This document shows positions 1 to 11,284 of a stretch of DNA of 64,000 bases, piece after piece. Location of the stretch: assembly GCA_963556255.1 (NCBI GenBank), contig OY744615.1:7417858-7481857 (forward strand), written 5' to 3'. The position numbers were made by a program, and so were the translations under genes. The notes below the pieces were generated by a model that was not told the DNA's origin, did no database searches, and saw nothing but the letters and a program-made list of their open reading frames with translations. This DNA is from Allolobophora icterica. Lineage: Eukaryota > Annelida > Clitellata > Crassiclitellata > Lumbricidae. Position 1 is the stretch's first letter, and each line of letters starts with the position of its first letter.

Positions 1-91
1 GGAGGAGTTGTATAGGGAAGACAAACGAGTCAAAAAAGAACAAATTGACGTAACAGAGTATGAAAAGGAACCGGAGGTCATGGAAGCGGAG
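1..91. other. Unassigned sequence before assembly gap
   Basis: These 91 bases are open on the plus strand and would encode a highly charged Lys/Glu-rich peptide, but the gap cuts the frame. I do not recognise it. It may be the tail of a coding exon or of a retroelement polyprotein. Confidence 0.2.
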
Positions 92-291
92 NNNNNNNNN
101 NNNNNNNNNNNNNNNNNNNNNNNNNNNNNNNNNNNNNNNNNNNNNNNNNNNNNNNNNNNNNNNNNNNNNNNNNNNNNNNNNNNNNNNNNNNNNNNNNNNN
201 NNNNNNNNNNNNNNNNNNNNNNNNNNNNNNNNNNNNNNNNNNNNNNNNNNNNNNNNNNNNNNNNNNNNNNNNNNNNNNNNNNNNNNNNNNN
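92..291. other. Assembly gap (200 N)
   Basis: Exactly 200 undetermined bases, the size commonly used as a scaffold placeholder. The true distance between the flanks is unknown, and reading frames crossing it are meaningless. Confidence 0.99.
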
Positions 292-1400
292 ACTGCCCAC
301 AGGCACCAAAAGCATTCGGTGTACCTGCTCTTATCAGTCCACCATCCAGCCTCTTTATATCGTGAGGCGACATCAAAAACAGTGAGAGCGTGATTGTACG
401 TCTTGTGTGCTACCTCATTGTGAGGTGGGACAACAGATGGGCCTATATTGCACGGCTTTAGGTCGATCATCGTCAAGCATCGGACGCGGTATGTGGCGGG
501 GAGCGGTCAGATAAATCTTTCACTCAGCTGGTTTTCTAAGTCAATCGCGAGCCTCAGCCTGTTAAACCTAGGCGGTTGTGGACAGTTTTATCCATCGCCA
601 TCACCTTCTAGGGCTGCAATGCACAGTTGAAAGGTGCTTGGACATTGCCACGTATTTCAGTAAAAGCTACATATTTCGAACAGGTAAAATGAATATACAA
701 ATGAGTTTCATTTGCTTTTACACCGCCGGCCCCTCGTTCCGACACCCATCCCCAACCTTGACTTCGTTGACATAATGGCCGACATGTGCGGGCGTCCTTC
801 ATCTCGTAGTGTGGGGTCTAATCGAGGAGTGCGATCTTCGACGGGTCCGGAGAGAGGATGTCATTTGCGTGGTTTCGCCCCGGGGTGTCTTTATGCACCG
901 TGTAAGATTTTAAGTAGTCGAGGCACGCACGTTCGAGCTGATAAACACCGTGATAGCGCTTATCGAGCTTTAAGTTTTGAATGGTTTTAGCCGTACGCTA
1001 CATTTGGCTACATTTAGCAGAAGAAATCTGTTTATAGATTTTTAAAATGAATTTCTTATGTTATGACCTTTCCTTTCGTAAACTTCCATAGGCCCATTCT
1101 TGATATAAAAGTGTGCTAATTTAGCATTGAAATGTGTAAAACATGCCATCATTTTCTGCGTGCTTTAAAACGGAGCATCATCATCGTACATTCGTTTATT
1201 GATTAGCATCGTGCAAGTAGTATGTTTATAGACATCATAATAATACATTCGTATACTCGACTAGCATGGTGCCTGCATTATGTAGAACATACCATAAACC
1301 CATGCGGTGGGTTTTAGTTTTTGCTAAATGTTGATAAAGAAAATTGCTAGATGTGATTGGAGGCAGTAATAGGCTCGTAGAGCCTTCTGTAGCCAAGCAA
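292..1400. other. No recognisable gene
   Basis: Short open frames occur around 448-990, but none shows a known domain or a splice structure I can support. The segment 780-900 is more GC-rich than its surroundings. Nothing else was identified. Confidence 0.4.
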
Positions 1401-1419
1401 TAAGTTATATTGCGCTAAA

Positions 1420-1690
1420 GTTGAAGTAAAAGATAGCTTCTATATTGCTGGTCTGAAGTAAAACATGGCTTCTGTAACGTCAGACTGCGATCAAGCCGCT
1501 CTGTATAACTTCCATAGCGCCAAGGTGAAGTAAAAGATAGCTTATATTGTTATTGTACCAGACTATGTTCAATCCGCTCTGCATAACTTCTAAAGCGCCA
1601 GGGTGAAGTTAAAGATAGTTTCTATTGTGCCATACTATGTTCAATCCGCTCTGCATAACTTCTATAGCGTCAAGAGTGAATTAAAAGCTG
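1420..1690. repeat. Imperfect tandem repeat, ~70-100 bp unit
   Basis: Three to four degenerate units can be read, each holding GAAGTAAAAGATAGCTT-like, CAATCCGCTCTGCATAACTT-like and TAGCGCCA-like blocks. Spacing between units is irregular, so this is an old local amplification. No coding frame is kept. Confidence 0.6.
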
Positions 1691-2185
1691 CTCGGCTGGC
1701 TAGCAAGCATAGATACGACACAGATATTTTATATCTATGTTACGATTTTTATATCCTTACCCTAAAGCCATGATAATTTCTATGGTGCCTTAGAGGGCTG
1801 AAATAGTGGTGTATTTATGACTGCAGGGCTGTTGGCTCGGGGTGGCCCCAAACACCGCTGTAAGGTTTGATTGCTACTATCATGCGTTATGGGGGGGGAG
1901 TGACACAGCACCCTCAGTTACTCCCTACTGGCTGGGCCATTAGCAAAGATAACTGTTCCTACAGACCGTTAATCTATCTTTTCGAAATCCTTACACATTT
2001 TCCAGTGTCTAAGACACTTAACTGATTACTAATGAATGAAGACTGATTGATTTTGAGATTGATCTTGATATATTCATACACAGATTCATCTGTTGGTTCA
2101 CTCGTTCAATTCTGTGATAATTAGATCATTTCTTTAATCACTAAATAATCACGTAATGCTTAATATGTAATATTTAGTACCAACA
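1691..2185. other. No recognisable gene
   Basis: AT-rich unique sequence apart from a short G run near 1892. No gene, repeat boundary or splice-bounded frame could be supported. Confidence 0.4.
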
Positions 2186-2189
2186 CTTA

Positions 2190-2490
2190 ACGCTGCCGCC
2201 CGCCTTATTGGTGGTCGCCTCAGGTTTGTCAACATAATTGCCTTCATTGAGGACTGGCTTCCTGTGTCCCATTGCATTCAGTTCAAAATTTAACTCTTAT
2301 GTGCAATTCTTTGGTCGGGGTAGCTCCCCCATACCACAAGACCTTATGTACCTCGGTCTCTTCACTCCCTGTTCGCTTTACTTTCCCCTCGGCTGTTATC
2401 GATAGCACTGACTTGGGTCGGCTGCACCTCTTAATCATTTTTTGGCGCTTTTTGTAAATGTTCGATTACAATTACACTTACACTTCTAAC
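2190..2490 (+). mobile_element. LINE 3' fragment (CR1/L2-like)
   Basis: The plus strand encodes a decayed version of the region after the RT domain in CR1/L2-like LINEs: an AARLIGG block, then EDWLPVSHCIQFKILTL, corresponding to the usual LHWLPI..RI.YKIL block. The sequence ends in GATTACAATTAC-like repeats, as do other LINE copies in this window. The copy is 5'-truncated and dead. Confidence 0.6.
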
Positions 2491-3020
2491 AATCTTTTAA
2501 ACACCCCAATGCTATTGTAGTGAGTGTACTTACGAGAGCTGTATAGGCAACTGACACAACGGCCATGACTGGGATTGAAACGGAAAGTGGCAAACCAGTG
2601 GCTGATGAAAGAATAAACACCGATTAATCATTTATTCATTTATTTGTTTTATTTCAATTGGTGATTGCGATGATGATGATGATTTTGATCAAAGTGATGA
2701 CGTTTTTTATTGAGGATGATGATGTTGGTGGCTGCGGCGGTGAGGGTGGTGACGGTGATGATGATCACGATGACGAGAATGAAGAAAAAGACACAAAAAG
2801 AAGGCAGGATAAACATTGTTTATAAATACCGGATTCTAGGGCTGCTGACGGTGCATACATTGCCACTCCCATAAACAGAACCTAAGAACAGAACAACTGT
2901 AGAACTGCCTGTTTGATCACGTCTTCTTTAATTGTAGGTGTAATTGTAATATGTCATTTATAAGGTGCCACTTCAAGAATGAACAGACAGAAGTTCATAA
3001 GACCGAAGAATACCACGACA
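2491..3020. other. No gene; GAT-rich low-complexity patch
   Basis: Contains a degenerate GAT/GATG-rich stretch at about 2665-2780 and otherwise unremarkable AT-rich DNA. No gene was recognised. Confidence 0.4.
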
Positions 3021-3142
3021 CGGGACAGAGGAGAACGGGACAGAGGAGAACGGGACAGAGGAGAACGGGGCAGAGGAGAACGGGGCAGAGGAGAACGGGA
3101 CAGAGGAGAACGGGACAGAGGAGAACGGGACAGAGGAGAACG
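3021..3142. repeat. 15-bp minisatellite, 8 copies
   Basis: Eight near-perfect head-to-tail copies of GGGACAGAGGAGAAC, differing only at one A/G position. The unit length is a multiple of three, so open frames appear on both strands; these are by-products of the repeat. Confidence 0.95.
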
Positions 3143-3149
3143 TAATGCA

Positions 3150-3941
3150 GAAATTCATACGGTGTGATGGGTCAGAGCCGACTAGACAATTATGCATGAG
3201 GGTCAGGATCTTAAACTGAATGCGCTTTTGAATAAGGGCCAGTCCATAGAATCCTCATAAAAGAGTCTATATGGCCAAACCTGGGAACACCTCTAATTAG
3301 ACGAGTAGCGGCATCAAGCTCAGACTGAAGCTTCGGAATATTACCTATAGTCAGAGTCCACTAAAGATAACAGTGAAGATAACGTTACCACAAGTCTGCC
3401 CTTATAAAGGTGAGGGCGTGAATTAAATTAGTGACAGCGTGGAAGAAGATGGAGCGGACGCAGATTGTAAAATCATCTCTAGACAATGGATTATGCAAAA
3501 ACCCGTTTTAACCACTAGGAATCTAGCATCTTCAAGACACCATGCCATCTTCAGCGGTCAACAAATCATGAATCTAGGTCATCCACCATGGAGAACTGAC
3601 GCTAAATAAATTCATGAATTATATCGATTTCAATGTGACCATGCTTGCTTAGAAAAACCTCATGTGGCTTTTGGGAGCGCCTACCCTCACCCTCATACCG
3701 GAAAACCAATCCCCCAGTGCCTCCTTGCAAAAAGATCTAGACTTAAATAAACCAAGGAATCAAGGAAGTTGGGAGGGACTGACACTAAAAGACAAACATA
3801 CAGAGATACATAAACAGACAGTTACAGCCAGAGAGACCCGGAAACAGACATGCAGAGTGGCGGCTATAGAGCCAGATAGACAGACTAAAAGACACAAAGA
3901 GACAAACGAGAGCAGACAGAGAGCGAGAGAAACAACAGATC
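3150..3941. other. No recognisable gene
   Basis: Unique AT-rich sequence. A purine-rich run of CAGACAGAGA-like words lies at about 3785-3940. No coding domain or repeat boundary was recognised. Confidence 0.35.
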
Positions 3942-4054
3942 GTAGATAGGTTGGGCAGTGTAGGGTCACAGGTGCGTGTTATTATCACCCAATAGGATAT
4001 TGGTTGATAATAACACGCACCGGTGACCCTACACTGCTCGACCCAACTGTCTAC
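3942..4054. repeat. Near-loopless palindrome (~113 bp)
   Basis: The left arm 3942-3994 is the reverse complement of 3998-4054 apart from a few mismatches and a 4-bp indel. Only three bases (3995-3997) separate the arms. The inner arm words are GTGCGTGTTATTATCA and TGATAATAACACGCAC. No TSD or transposon terminus was recognised. Confidence 0.9.
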
Positions 4055-4373
4055 ACTTGCTGATTCACTCAAGCGGAACACAGCTAAGAGAATTGGTTAC
4101 AGATACTGAACCGACTTGACCGCGAAACAGATTTCTCTGAAGGCCTTGGCGTCAAATAACTCTGGGCGAACGTGAGAACTTAAATAATCTTACCTTCTCT
4201 TTCCCTAACATATGATACCTTATCCCATGCAGAGTTTTTCAAACTGTGGTCCGCGGACCAAGAGGGGTCCGCGAAGGTTATGGCGGGGGTCCGCGAGAGC
4301 GATTTGAAAATATTCATTAATGATTAAAACTGTATGGTTTTAGCATTAACAGCCTTTTTTTAAATTCATACAA

Positions 4374-4465
4374 TAAATATAGAATGCCTGTAGCCTAACT
4401 GTATGACCCATGCGGCTCCGGAGCCGTATGGGTCATATAGTTAGGCTACAGGCATACTATATTTA
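4374..4465. repeat. Loopless palindrome (92 bp)
   Basis: Two 46-bp arms meet directly at 4419/4420 (GGCTCC/GGAGCC). I count three mismatches. It lies inside the hAT element. Its sequence is unrelated to the palindromes at 3942 and 8416. Confidence 0.93.
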
Positions 4466-4574
4466 CGTATAATAATATTCTGGTCTATTTCCTGCGCCCT
4501 TTAAAATTGTTTACTCGGGAGCACTCCCAGCCCAACCACGGCCCAACATCACAGTTTTGAACAAGGTAAAATGA

Positions 4575-5225
4575 CTAGCCGGTATTTGGCGGAGCCTGGT
4601 AGGGAGCCCATTCCAGATCATGGGGCCAGCTACAGAGAAGGCACGTCACCGCCGTATGACTGTCCGTGCGCGGGGGACAATAAGTTCAGCTTGCGCAGCT
4701 GAGCAGAGAGAGCCACGACGCTGCGAACATGAAGTGGGACAGCAGAGCACCTGCAGGTATGGAGGGGCCAAGCCCTTAAAGCACCGCCGGACCAAGGCAG
4801 AAATTCGATAAGTGATGCGCTGTGGGTAAGGGAGCCAGTGGAGGTCATCCCTCATACACGCAGACACTCTGCCAAACTTGGGGTTATAAGACGGGCAGCA
4901 GTAAGCAGGATTCCATTCAGGAGCTCAATCCGGGCAGGCCGGGAGTCCGTATTATATAAGACTATAGTAGTCCAATCGAGAAACAACAAATGCATGGACA
5001 AGCGTGGAAGCTGCACCGGGGTATAAAGAACGGGAAATCACCCTGAGCTGTCGGAGCTGGTAATAGCAGCTGCGGGAGAGAAGATTTAAGTGCCGCGTGA
5101 ATGTAAGTTCGTGGTCCAGAATGACTCCCAACTCCCGTACCCAGGCGTGGGAATTGCAAGGCAAGAGAAGACATATCTATTCTAGAGAGCTGCTGGGTCG
5201 TGCCGAGCCAGATAAACTGCATTAG
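4575..5225 (-). mobile_element. LINE fragment, RT thumb to C-terminus (minus)
   Basis: Read on the minus strand, several frames keep LINE landmarks in order: FIWLGTTQQLSRID, LGVILDHELTFTRHL, SCYYQLRQLR, SRLDYY, then DLHWLPYPQRITYRI and FKGLAPPYL. This is the end of the RT domain and the C-terminal region of a CR1/L2-like LINE. It is broken by frameshifts and cut at its 5' side near 5225. Confidence 0.8.
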
Positions 5226-5344
5226 CCGGGTTGTCTTTAAATGGCCGATAAAACAGAGTTTTTGCAAAGCATGTCCCAATTTCGTGTAATATTCTAACTC
5301 TATCATTTTGCTGCACATATAGTAGGCTAGGGTATGGATAACTT

Positions 5345-6100
5345 TTTCCTCCATTGTCCACTCTAAGCTTGATTACTGCAATTCCATTTTTCTTAACCTT
5401 GAATCTACCCAAATTAAGCGTCTACAACTCATCCAAAATTCTCTCGCCAGAGCCGTCACCAGGACACCTAAGCATCACCATATCACTCCTGTTCTTAAAT
5501 CGCTCCACTGGCTGAAAATACCTGAGCGAATCCACTTCAAAGTCTTGTCGCTAACCTACAACACACTACAATGCTCCCAGCCAAAATACCTTCGCGAACT
5601 CTTCACTATCCAGCCACCCCGGTCTACCCGCTCATCCTCACATCTCACTCTCTCCCGTCCCCCAGTCACTACTCGCCTCAAGTTCTCCAACCGATCTATA
5701 TCCCACACTGCACCTCAACTCTGGAACGAACTTCCTCCCGAATTCCGCATTTTCTCAGTTCCTCCACCAATACCGCCACTCACTCATCGTCATCTATCTC
5801 AGGCTCCTCTACTCATCACCCCACAGTCTTTCCACTCCAAATTGAAAACTCATCTCTTTAAGATTTCCTTTCCTAATCCATCTGATCCTCTGCCTTCCAA
5901 GCTATCTCGTCCTCAACGAAACCCTCCGTAACAGCTGCTCTGCTTCTCTCTGGTCTTTCAGGCAACCGGACCCGGACCACCAACGGACATCGATTTCTGG
6001 ACAACCCCTCGGATACGTCGCAGCGCTCGTGAATAAGCTGGTGCTTTGCGCTCAGCTTTACAGTGGCGCTTTAGAAAATTGGAGATTACGATTACGATTT
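5345..6100 (+). mobile_element. LINE 3' end with GATTAC tail (plus)
   Basis: The plus strand carries KLDYCNSIFLNLESTQIKRL, ITPVLKSLHWLKIPERIHFK and TAPQLWNELPPEFR-like blocks. It then has a 3' region shared with copies at 28140, 39150 and 49225, ending in GATTACGATTACG. The LINE is 5'-truncated and lies head-on to the fragment at 4575-5225. Confidence 0.85.
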
Positions 6101-6307
6101 GAAACGTAAGAAAATAGTGTTTATCCAAAATAGCAGCAAGAATTGACAGTTTTTGTAAAACAAAGCAAGCACTTCCCTCCCACACACATTACTGGTTTTT
6201 GGCGAAACCGATGTTATTGATTTCTTTAAAAATTATTAATGTTTTCCGTAATTAGGCCTATTGCAGGAAGTTAATAACAATTTATTCAGTGTTACATTTT
6301 AGGCCTA

Positions 6308-8047
6308 GGGTAAAATAGGGTAATTTCGGCACCTTAAGCAATTTCTTCAATATTTAAAATGCTATCACATCTGTAGGACACATTGAAGTTTCCATAGTTT
6401 GCTGCAACCCTCTGCTATGAAATGGCGCCTTCAAACTGTGAATCGTCTGTCACAAATTCCTGTTATAACATGCGAAGTGAAGGCATTCAAAAGCCGAAAT
6501 TACCCACAGGGTCGGGTAATTTCGGCCAAAGGGTAGGGTAATTTCGGCAGGGTGACGAAATTAACCGACATGAAAATTACCATACATTTATGACTAGCTA
6601 AATTGAGCAGATAGGCATAAACTATGAATGTATACCTATGGGGCATATATACCTGCATTTGTTTACACTCTACAGTCAGAGACTGTATCACGCAATGCTA
6701 TGTTTAGCTTATATTTATTAAAATATCATAAACTGTTGAAACAAACCCGAGTCATACTATCCTAGTGCAAATGGACGGGCGAGTGGGGGCCACTGCCATC
6801 ATGCAAGAGTTCTTTTGCGCAAATCCTTATCCTAGCTAAAGTAAATCAAGAATTTAACGACGACAAAAATGACCAAGCATGATGGAAACATTTATGAAGC
6901 ATTTAGGCCCTACAGTGCAATAAACATGACGTTTGTAAGTTGCGACATCTAAAGTCTACTCGCAACTACCACAGTAATAAAGATATACTCCTATGGTATG
7001 ACTTAGGCCTACTTCTCACTGCTGTCGAATACAATTAATTGCAATTCATCGAAGTTCCTGTCGACTTTGGATCTGTTAACTCCGATACTTTAATTATACA
7101 TTGAAGTCGGCTCTCCTACCCATACGGATAACTCGCGATGTCTTTTAATGAATCCAGCAAGCCAGTCACCGTCGTTAACTTGGTGCTCAATTCCATTAAT
7201 TTCGCAATAACTGAACACTAGTTCTCTGACGACTTTCGGTGAGAGACCAAACAGTTCGTCGGACATGAAAATCAAAACTTCCGACAGCTCTTTCTCCTGA
7301 TCATCAGTTAAATGGTTGGTCGACAGCAGCGTCCACGCAAAAGCTCTTTTCAGATAGTCCTGAAGCGTTTGGCGTGGAATCCCAAACTGTATAGCGACCG
7401 TTTTCTTCTACAAGCACAGCCTTTACTGCTAACCTGATGTCATTGTTCGACCACTGAGCATATCGTCCACGTTTAGGCTTGGCTCAGTTATCTCACCCAA
7501 TCATCCATTTTATCTGTGCAAATACTCGTGCGTTTTAACTATGCAACGGATGCTGACAGAATTAAAGTCTATTTAAACGTGGCCAACTGAAGCAAGATAG
7601 AATGGTAATTTCGGCACTACCCTAGAGCAAATTTCGGCACTGCCGAAATTAGAAAAGAGTTGAATGCCGAAATTACCTCATAGATAGGCATTATTCTGAC
7701 CGTACATAGAAAAAATAATCGGCTGCTATACACTTTGTATTCGTTCAGAGTTCTGAAGAGCAATATTTGAATGTGGAGAAAAACCATTGCATTTGTTTAT
7801 AGGAGCGATACCAAATTTTTAGCAACGATGTCTCTGAATTGATATACAGTTAACAAAATGCATCGAAACGAAAATGACTCACCAATCGTGCTAAAAATGT
7901 GATTCTTACAAGGTTTTATAACTTTTTCTATATTATAGCATCCAGACCTATGACGTCACACCATACAGCTTTATTGCTGCACGATATTTTCTCGGCTACT
8001 CGGGGGTGCCGAAATTACCTCCATGCCGAAATTACCCCACTTTACCC
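6308..8047. mobile_element. pogo/Tigger-like DNA transposon with TA target sites
   Basis: The left end GGGTAAAATAGGGTAATTTC and the right end (reverse complement GGGTAAAGTGGGGTAATTTC) are inverted, each flanked by TA (6306-6307, 8048-8049), as in the Tc1/mariner/pogo superfamily. The word GGGTAATTTCGGC recurs several times near both ends (6520-6550, 7607-7670, 8010-8035), giving repeated subterminal sites. A broken pogo-type DNA-binding region is encoded inside on the minus strand; the DDE catalytic part is gone. The element was inserted into the hAT at 4230-8217. Confidence 0.8.
7090..7485 (-). pseudogene. Pogo/Tigger transposase N-terminal DNA-binding domain, broken
   Basis: The minus strand starts with a psq-type helix-turn-helix (QWSNNDIRLAVKAVL). 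A one-base frame change leads into IQFGIPRQTLQDYLKRAF. The CENP-B-type helix-turn-helix follows (SPKVVRELVFSYCEINGI ... DWLAGFIKRHREL), ending at a TAA at 7090 after a PTSMYN-like tail. These two domains bind the terminal repeats in pogo/Tigger transposases. The DDE nuclease domain that should follow is absent and there is at least one frameshift, so this is dead. The match to the family pattern is strong; assignment to a named subfamily is not possible here. Confidence 0.8.
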
Positions 8048-8415
8048 TATATTATGATAATCATCAGCGTCTTAAGCAAGCTTGTATTGTGGAAATAGTC
8101 TGTCTGTTATTTTGATTAAATTTGAAGTGATAAATTTTACTTTTTAAATACTTGGGTCCGCGAGCTATGCCTAGAAACAAATAGGGGTCCCCATCTCAAA
8201 AAGTTTGAAAACCTCTGCCTTATCCTACCTGACAAGACGCACCTGTTCGGATCTCTTAGAAAGTCATGTTCATAACGCTTTCGAGGGTCTCTAAAATCGG
8301 CTTTATAAAAGTCGACGTTGCCGCAGGTTACCTTAACCAAACATAATTATCTTATTTTATTTTGATTTACCCTAGCCTATGATATCTTACCCATCTTGTA
8401 GTACCTTACCCATAA

Positions 8416-8486
8416 TAGAGTTAGGCAATGCTTCATATGGCACAGAAATATTATTTCTGTACCATATGAAGCATTGCCTAACTCTA
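8416..8486. repeat. Near-loopless palindrome (71 bp)
   Basis: Arms 8416-8450 and 8452-8486 are inverted copies with one mismatch and a single-base centre (8451). The arm begins TAGAGTTAGGCAATGC. It lies just outside the right TSD of the hAT at 8217. Confidence 0.93.
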
Positions 8487-8689
8487 CAGTATCTTAGCAT
8501 TAACTATAACCATACCTCACCTTCCCTAACCATACATTGTCTTACATGACCTTGTCTTACTTTAACCTGCCTTACTCTATACCATGACTCATTTTTTCAG
8601 GAGGCGATTAATCTGTCTATATACGATTTGCCGGTCCGACCAGTGGGGACGACGACATTGCAGACAGTGGAGCTTTCATACACATCCCC

Positions 8690-9172
8690 TCAATACACAC
8701 TTATCCAATTACATCCACTTTTCTCTTTTGTCCACTTTTATCCACTTTTATTCACTTTTAGTGACGTATTTATATCCACTCGCATCGACATCTATATCTC
8801 CTTAGATCCACTTAAATTATCTTAGATCAACTTTTTCCGTTTAAATCCACTTACATTCACTTATATCCACGTACATCCACATATATAAATTCAAATTCAC
8901 ATTTATAACCACTGTTAACCAGATGAAACCACATATAACCGCTCATATCCACACCTATGACCACTTAAATGCACTTAAATCCACTTCCTTGGTCTTCTAT
9001 TCACTAAGACACTCGTATTACCCCGGTACCCTATATCCACTTACCTCCACTTATAACCACTTATATAGCAACCGCTTATATTATCTTATATCTTCTTATA
9101 TCCACCCTATGCCAGTAACGACTCCACTTGAATTCACTTTTATCGACTTATGTCCACTTGTATCCACCTATT
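8690..9172. repeat. Degenerate 10-bp array (TATCCACTTA-like)
   Basis: Dozens of loosely conserved copies of TATCCACTTA follow one another. The same array resumes at 10746 and 11285, so it was interrupted by the elements at 9174-10745 and 10830-11225. Open frames in it are repeat artefacts. Confidence 0.85.
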
Positions 9173-9173
9173 A

Positions 9174-10745
9174 TACCCCGCGATCGATCGAGTCGACCTG
9201 CTACGATAGACTTGGCTTGGCCGACGATCGATTCGATCGACTTGTCGACTAGTCGATCTTTCGTCGCATCGATCGACTTGGCAAATAAACGATCGATTTG
9301 GTCGACTTTGTCGACTTGGATTGGCCAAAATTGCTGACGATTGTTGCATTCTTATATTCCAGTACCTAAATTATTTTTGAATGTCAATTGCACACTCTTC
9401 ATCTAACTTTCAAACAGTAATTGAACTGGTAAGTAAAATTTCAGGCATTATACCCTATATAGTGTGTTCTTGACTTGAGCTAATATCTCATAAATTCATA
9501 CTATACGCTCCAGACAAGAAACTTTAAACTGCTCAAGATTACTCTAGTTAGTTACGATAGTTACAGTCTGTAGTGCATAGGTTAAGGTTAAACAGAACAG
9601 TGAAACAAAGCTACTCCAATATATGACAATTATTACAAGTATTATTGATTGCCCGAACATTGTAAACGTAGGTAAGTAAGTAAGTATATTCTTCATTAAA
9701 AGCACTAGCAAACGCACAGTTGTACATGGTAGACACATTGCAATCAAACATGGTAGACATATGATAATCAATTTAGCAATGTATCCAATGTAAGAGAGAA
9801 GTTATTACGAATCAAGTGGGACGTAAGGGAGCCGAAGAGGAGAGGAGTAAAGTAGCCAGATCCAGGGAGAGCATATGCAGTTATTTGCATAGCATCCTAG
9901 CGATGAAGCATTTCTGAGACAAATGATTATACCTTGGAAGCTCACGGTTATGGGGCCGTGGGCGCAGGGAGTGTCAACTGAGCTTAATCGGCGGCAACAT
10001 AGTATGTAGTACAATGTCATGACAGGGATTGTGCAAAATACTAGCAAAGAAACCAGAGTCGACATTATAACGAAGTGCCTCAAATGAGGGTGATGATGAA
10101 GGTAAGTACCTCTGACGCACCAGCATCCGGACTATAATATATTCCCTCTATAGGGCCTCGCGCTCCTGTCCGATCGCAAAATCCTCCACACCATAGGCGT
10201 AGACTTTGGGGGGGCGGACAGCTGGGGCACGTGCTCCCCCCATTGGCTGAGGGGCACATTCATACAGTGCAACAAGTGTAGAAAGACTAACTGGACTTGC
10301 ACATATTAAAGCTTAGGTTACAGCTGTTTGCCCACTGCCCAGGCATGTGCTCGAATTCCATCTCAGTGGTAGCAATGATTAATGCGCGGACTGCAATGTA
10401 ACAATCATCGGCATATTTAAAAATGCGGTTGCTTCTGTTGATTGGTTTTAAACCTCAGTTTAGTCTCCAGCTTATCTACGCCTATCGTAAATTCTGTCAA
10501 CTGTTAGAAGTTCTTAAGTTATGTGCAATCGCTCACAATATGCACAGTTAGTTGTTGAGCAACAGCAAATTATCGTGTACAATGATGAGTTTGGGCATTG
10601 GATAACGTAGCCGCCAAAAATAGGCCTAGTAAGTAACATTTTTTTGAGTCGAGTCAAGTCGTGGAAACAACGAAGGTTTTTCGACCGACTCGACTTGGCC
10701 GAGTTTCGACTGACTTGATCGACTGACTCGATCGATCACGGGGTA
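9174..10745. mobile_element. TIR DNA transposon with TCGA-rich ends, TA target
   Basis: The left end TACCCCGCGATCGATCGAGT and the right end (reverse complement TACCCCGTGATCGATCGAGT) are inverted and flanked by TA on both sides. Both subterminal regions are rich in TCGA/GTCGAC words (9180-9340 and 10640-10745). The insertion splits the TATCCACTTA array. No transposase was recognised, so it is probably non-autonomous. The superfamily is inferred only from the TA target. Confidence 0.7.
10193..10485. mobile_element. Small TIR element (ATAGGCGTAGA ends)
   Basis: ATAGGCGTAGA at 10193 is mirrored by TCTACGCCTAT ending at 10485. It lies within the element at 9174-10745. I could not read a convincing TSD, so the boundaries are tentative. 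Confidence 0.45.
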
Positions 10746-10829
10746 TACCATCTATATCCCCTAATACCCACTCATATCAAGAAAAATTCACACTATATCC
10801 TGTTATAATAATAATTAGGAGCAAGGCAT

Positions 10830-11225
10830 CAATCCATGGCAAACCAAAACCAAGCCGTAATCAGGTCAATATCTAGAAGATCAGTCGGTAAGACAGAGAG
10901 GTGAACAAGAACAGTTTTAAATTGAGAACGGAAAGATACAAGCGACTGAGCAAAGCGGACAGACACACAGAAGGAGTTCCAAAAAAGTAAGTCCAGCAAC
11001 CGAAAAGCGCATATAAGTGGAAATAAGTGAAGAACAGTTCTTGAATTAAGTATGACCTGATTAAGATAATCAGACGACCTCCTTGAATAATGGTAAGTTT
11101 GGGTAATGAGAACTGGTTTAAGTATTGTGGCTGGCTAGAGGTAAAAGTTTTATCAACTGTGAGCCCCAATTTGAAATTAATTCTCAGCTGAACAGGGAGC
11201 CAATGTAAATATTTAAGCATAGAGA
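10830..11225 (-). mobile_element. LINE C-terminal fragment (minus)
   Basis: A minus-strand open frame at 10873-11220 starts MLKYLHWLPVQLRINFKL and continues with QPQYLNQ, the conserved post-RT block of CR1/L2-like LINEs; the rest is degenerate. It lies within the TATCCACTTA array. Confidence 0.6.
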
Positions 11226-11284
11226 GTTATTGCTCTAGGCTAAGAGTTTCGAACTCTGCGGATTCAGGATGTTTGACTTATTGA

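Larger units (their letters stand above)
4230..8217. mobile_element. hAT-type DNA transposon with nested insertions
   Basis: The left end (CAGAGTTTTTCAAACTGTGG) and the right end (GTTTGAAAACCTCTG) are inverted copies. The 8-bp sequence CCTTATCC occurs at 4218-4225 and again at 8218-8225, as expected of a hAT target-site duplication, although four extra bases (CATG, 4226-4229) lie between the left TSD and the terminus. Subterminal GGTCCGCG words recur near both ends. No hAT transposase is visible. The interior holds a palindrome, two opposed LINE fragments and a pogo-like element, so this was a short non-autonomous element enlarged by later insertions. A second family member lies at 29774. Confidence 0.85.

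Noticed and set aside
3662..4081. Open frames around 3.7-4.1 kb
   Set aside because: They overlap a GACAGA-rich tract and the palindrome; no domain.
9805..10083. Hydrophobic minus-strand frame as a further SLC5 exon
   Set aside because: No SLC5 motif (YLE.RF or similar) and no convincing splice sites; it is also inside a transposon.
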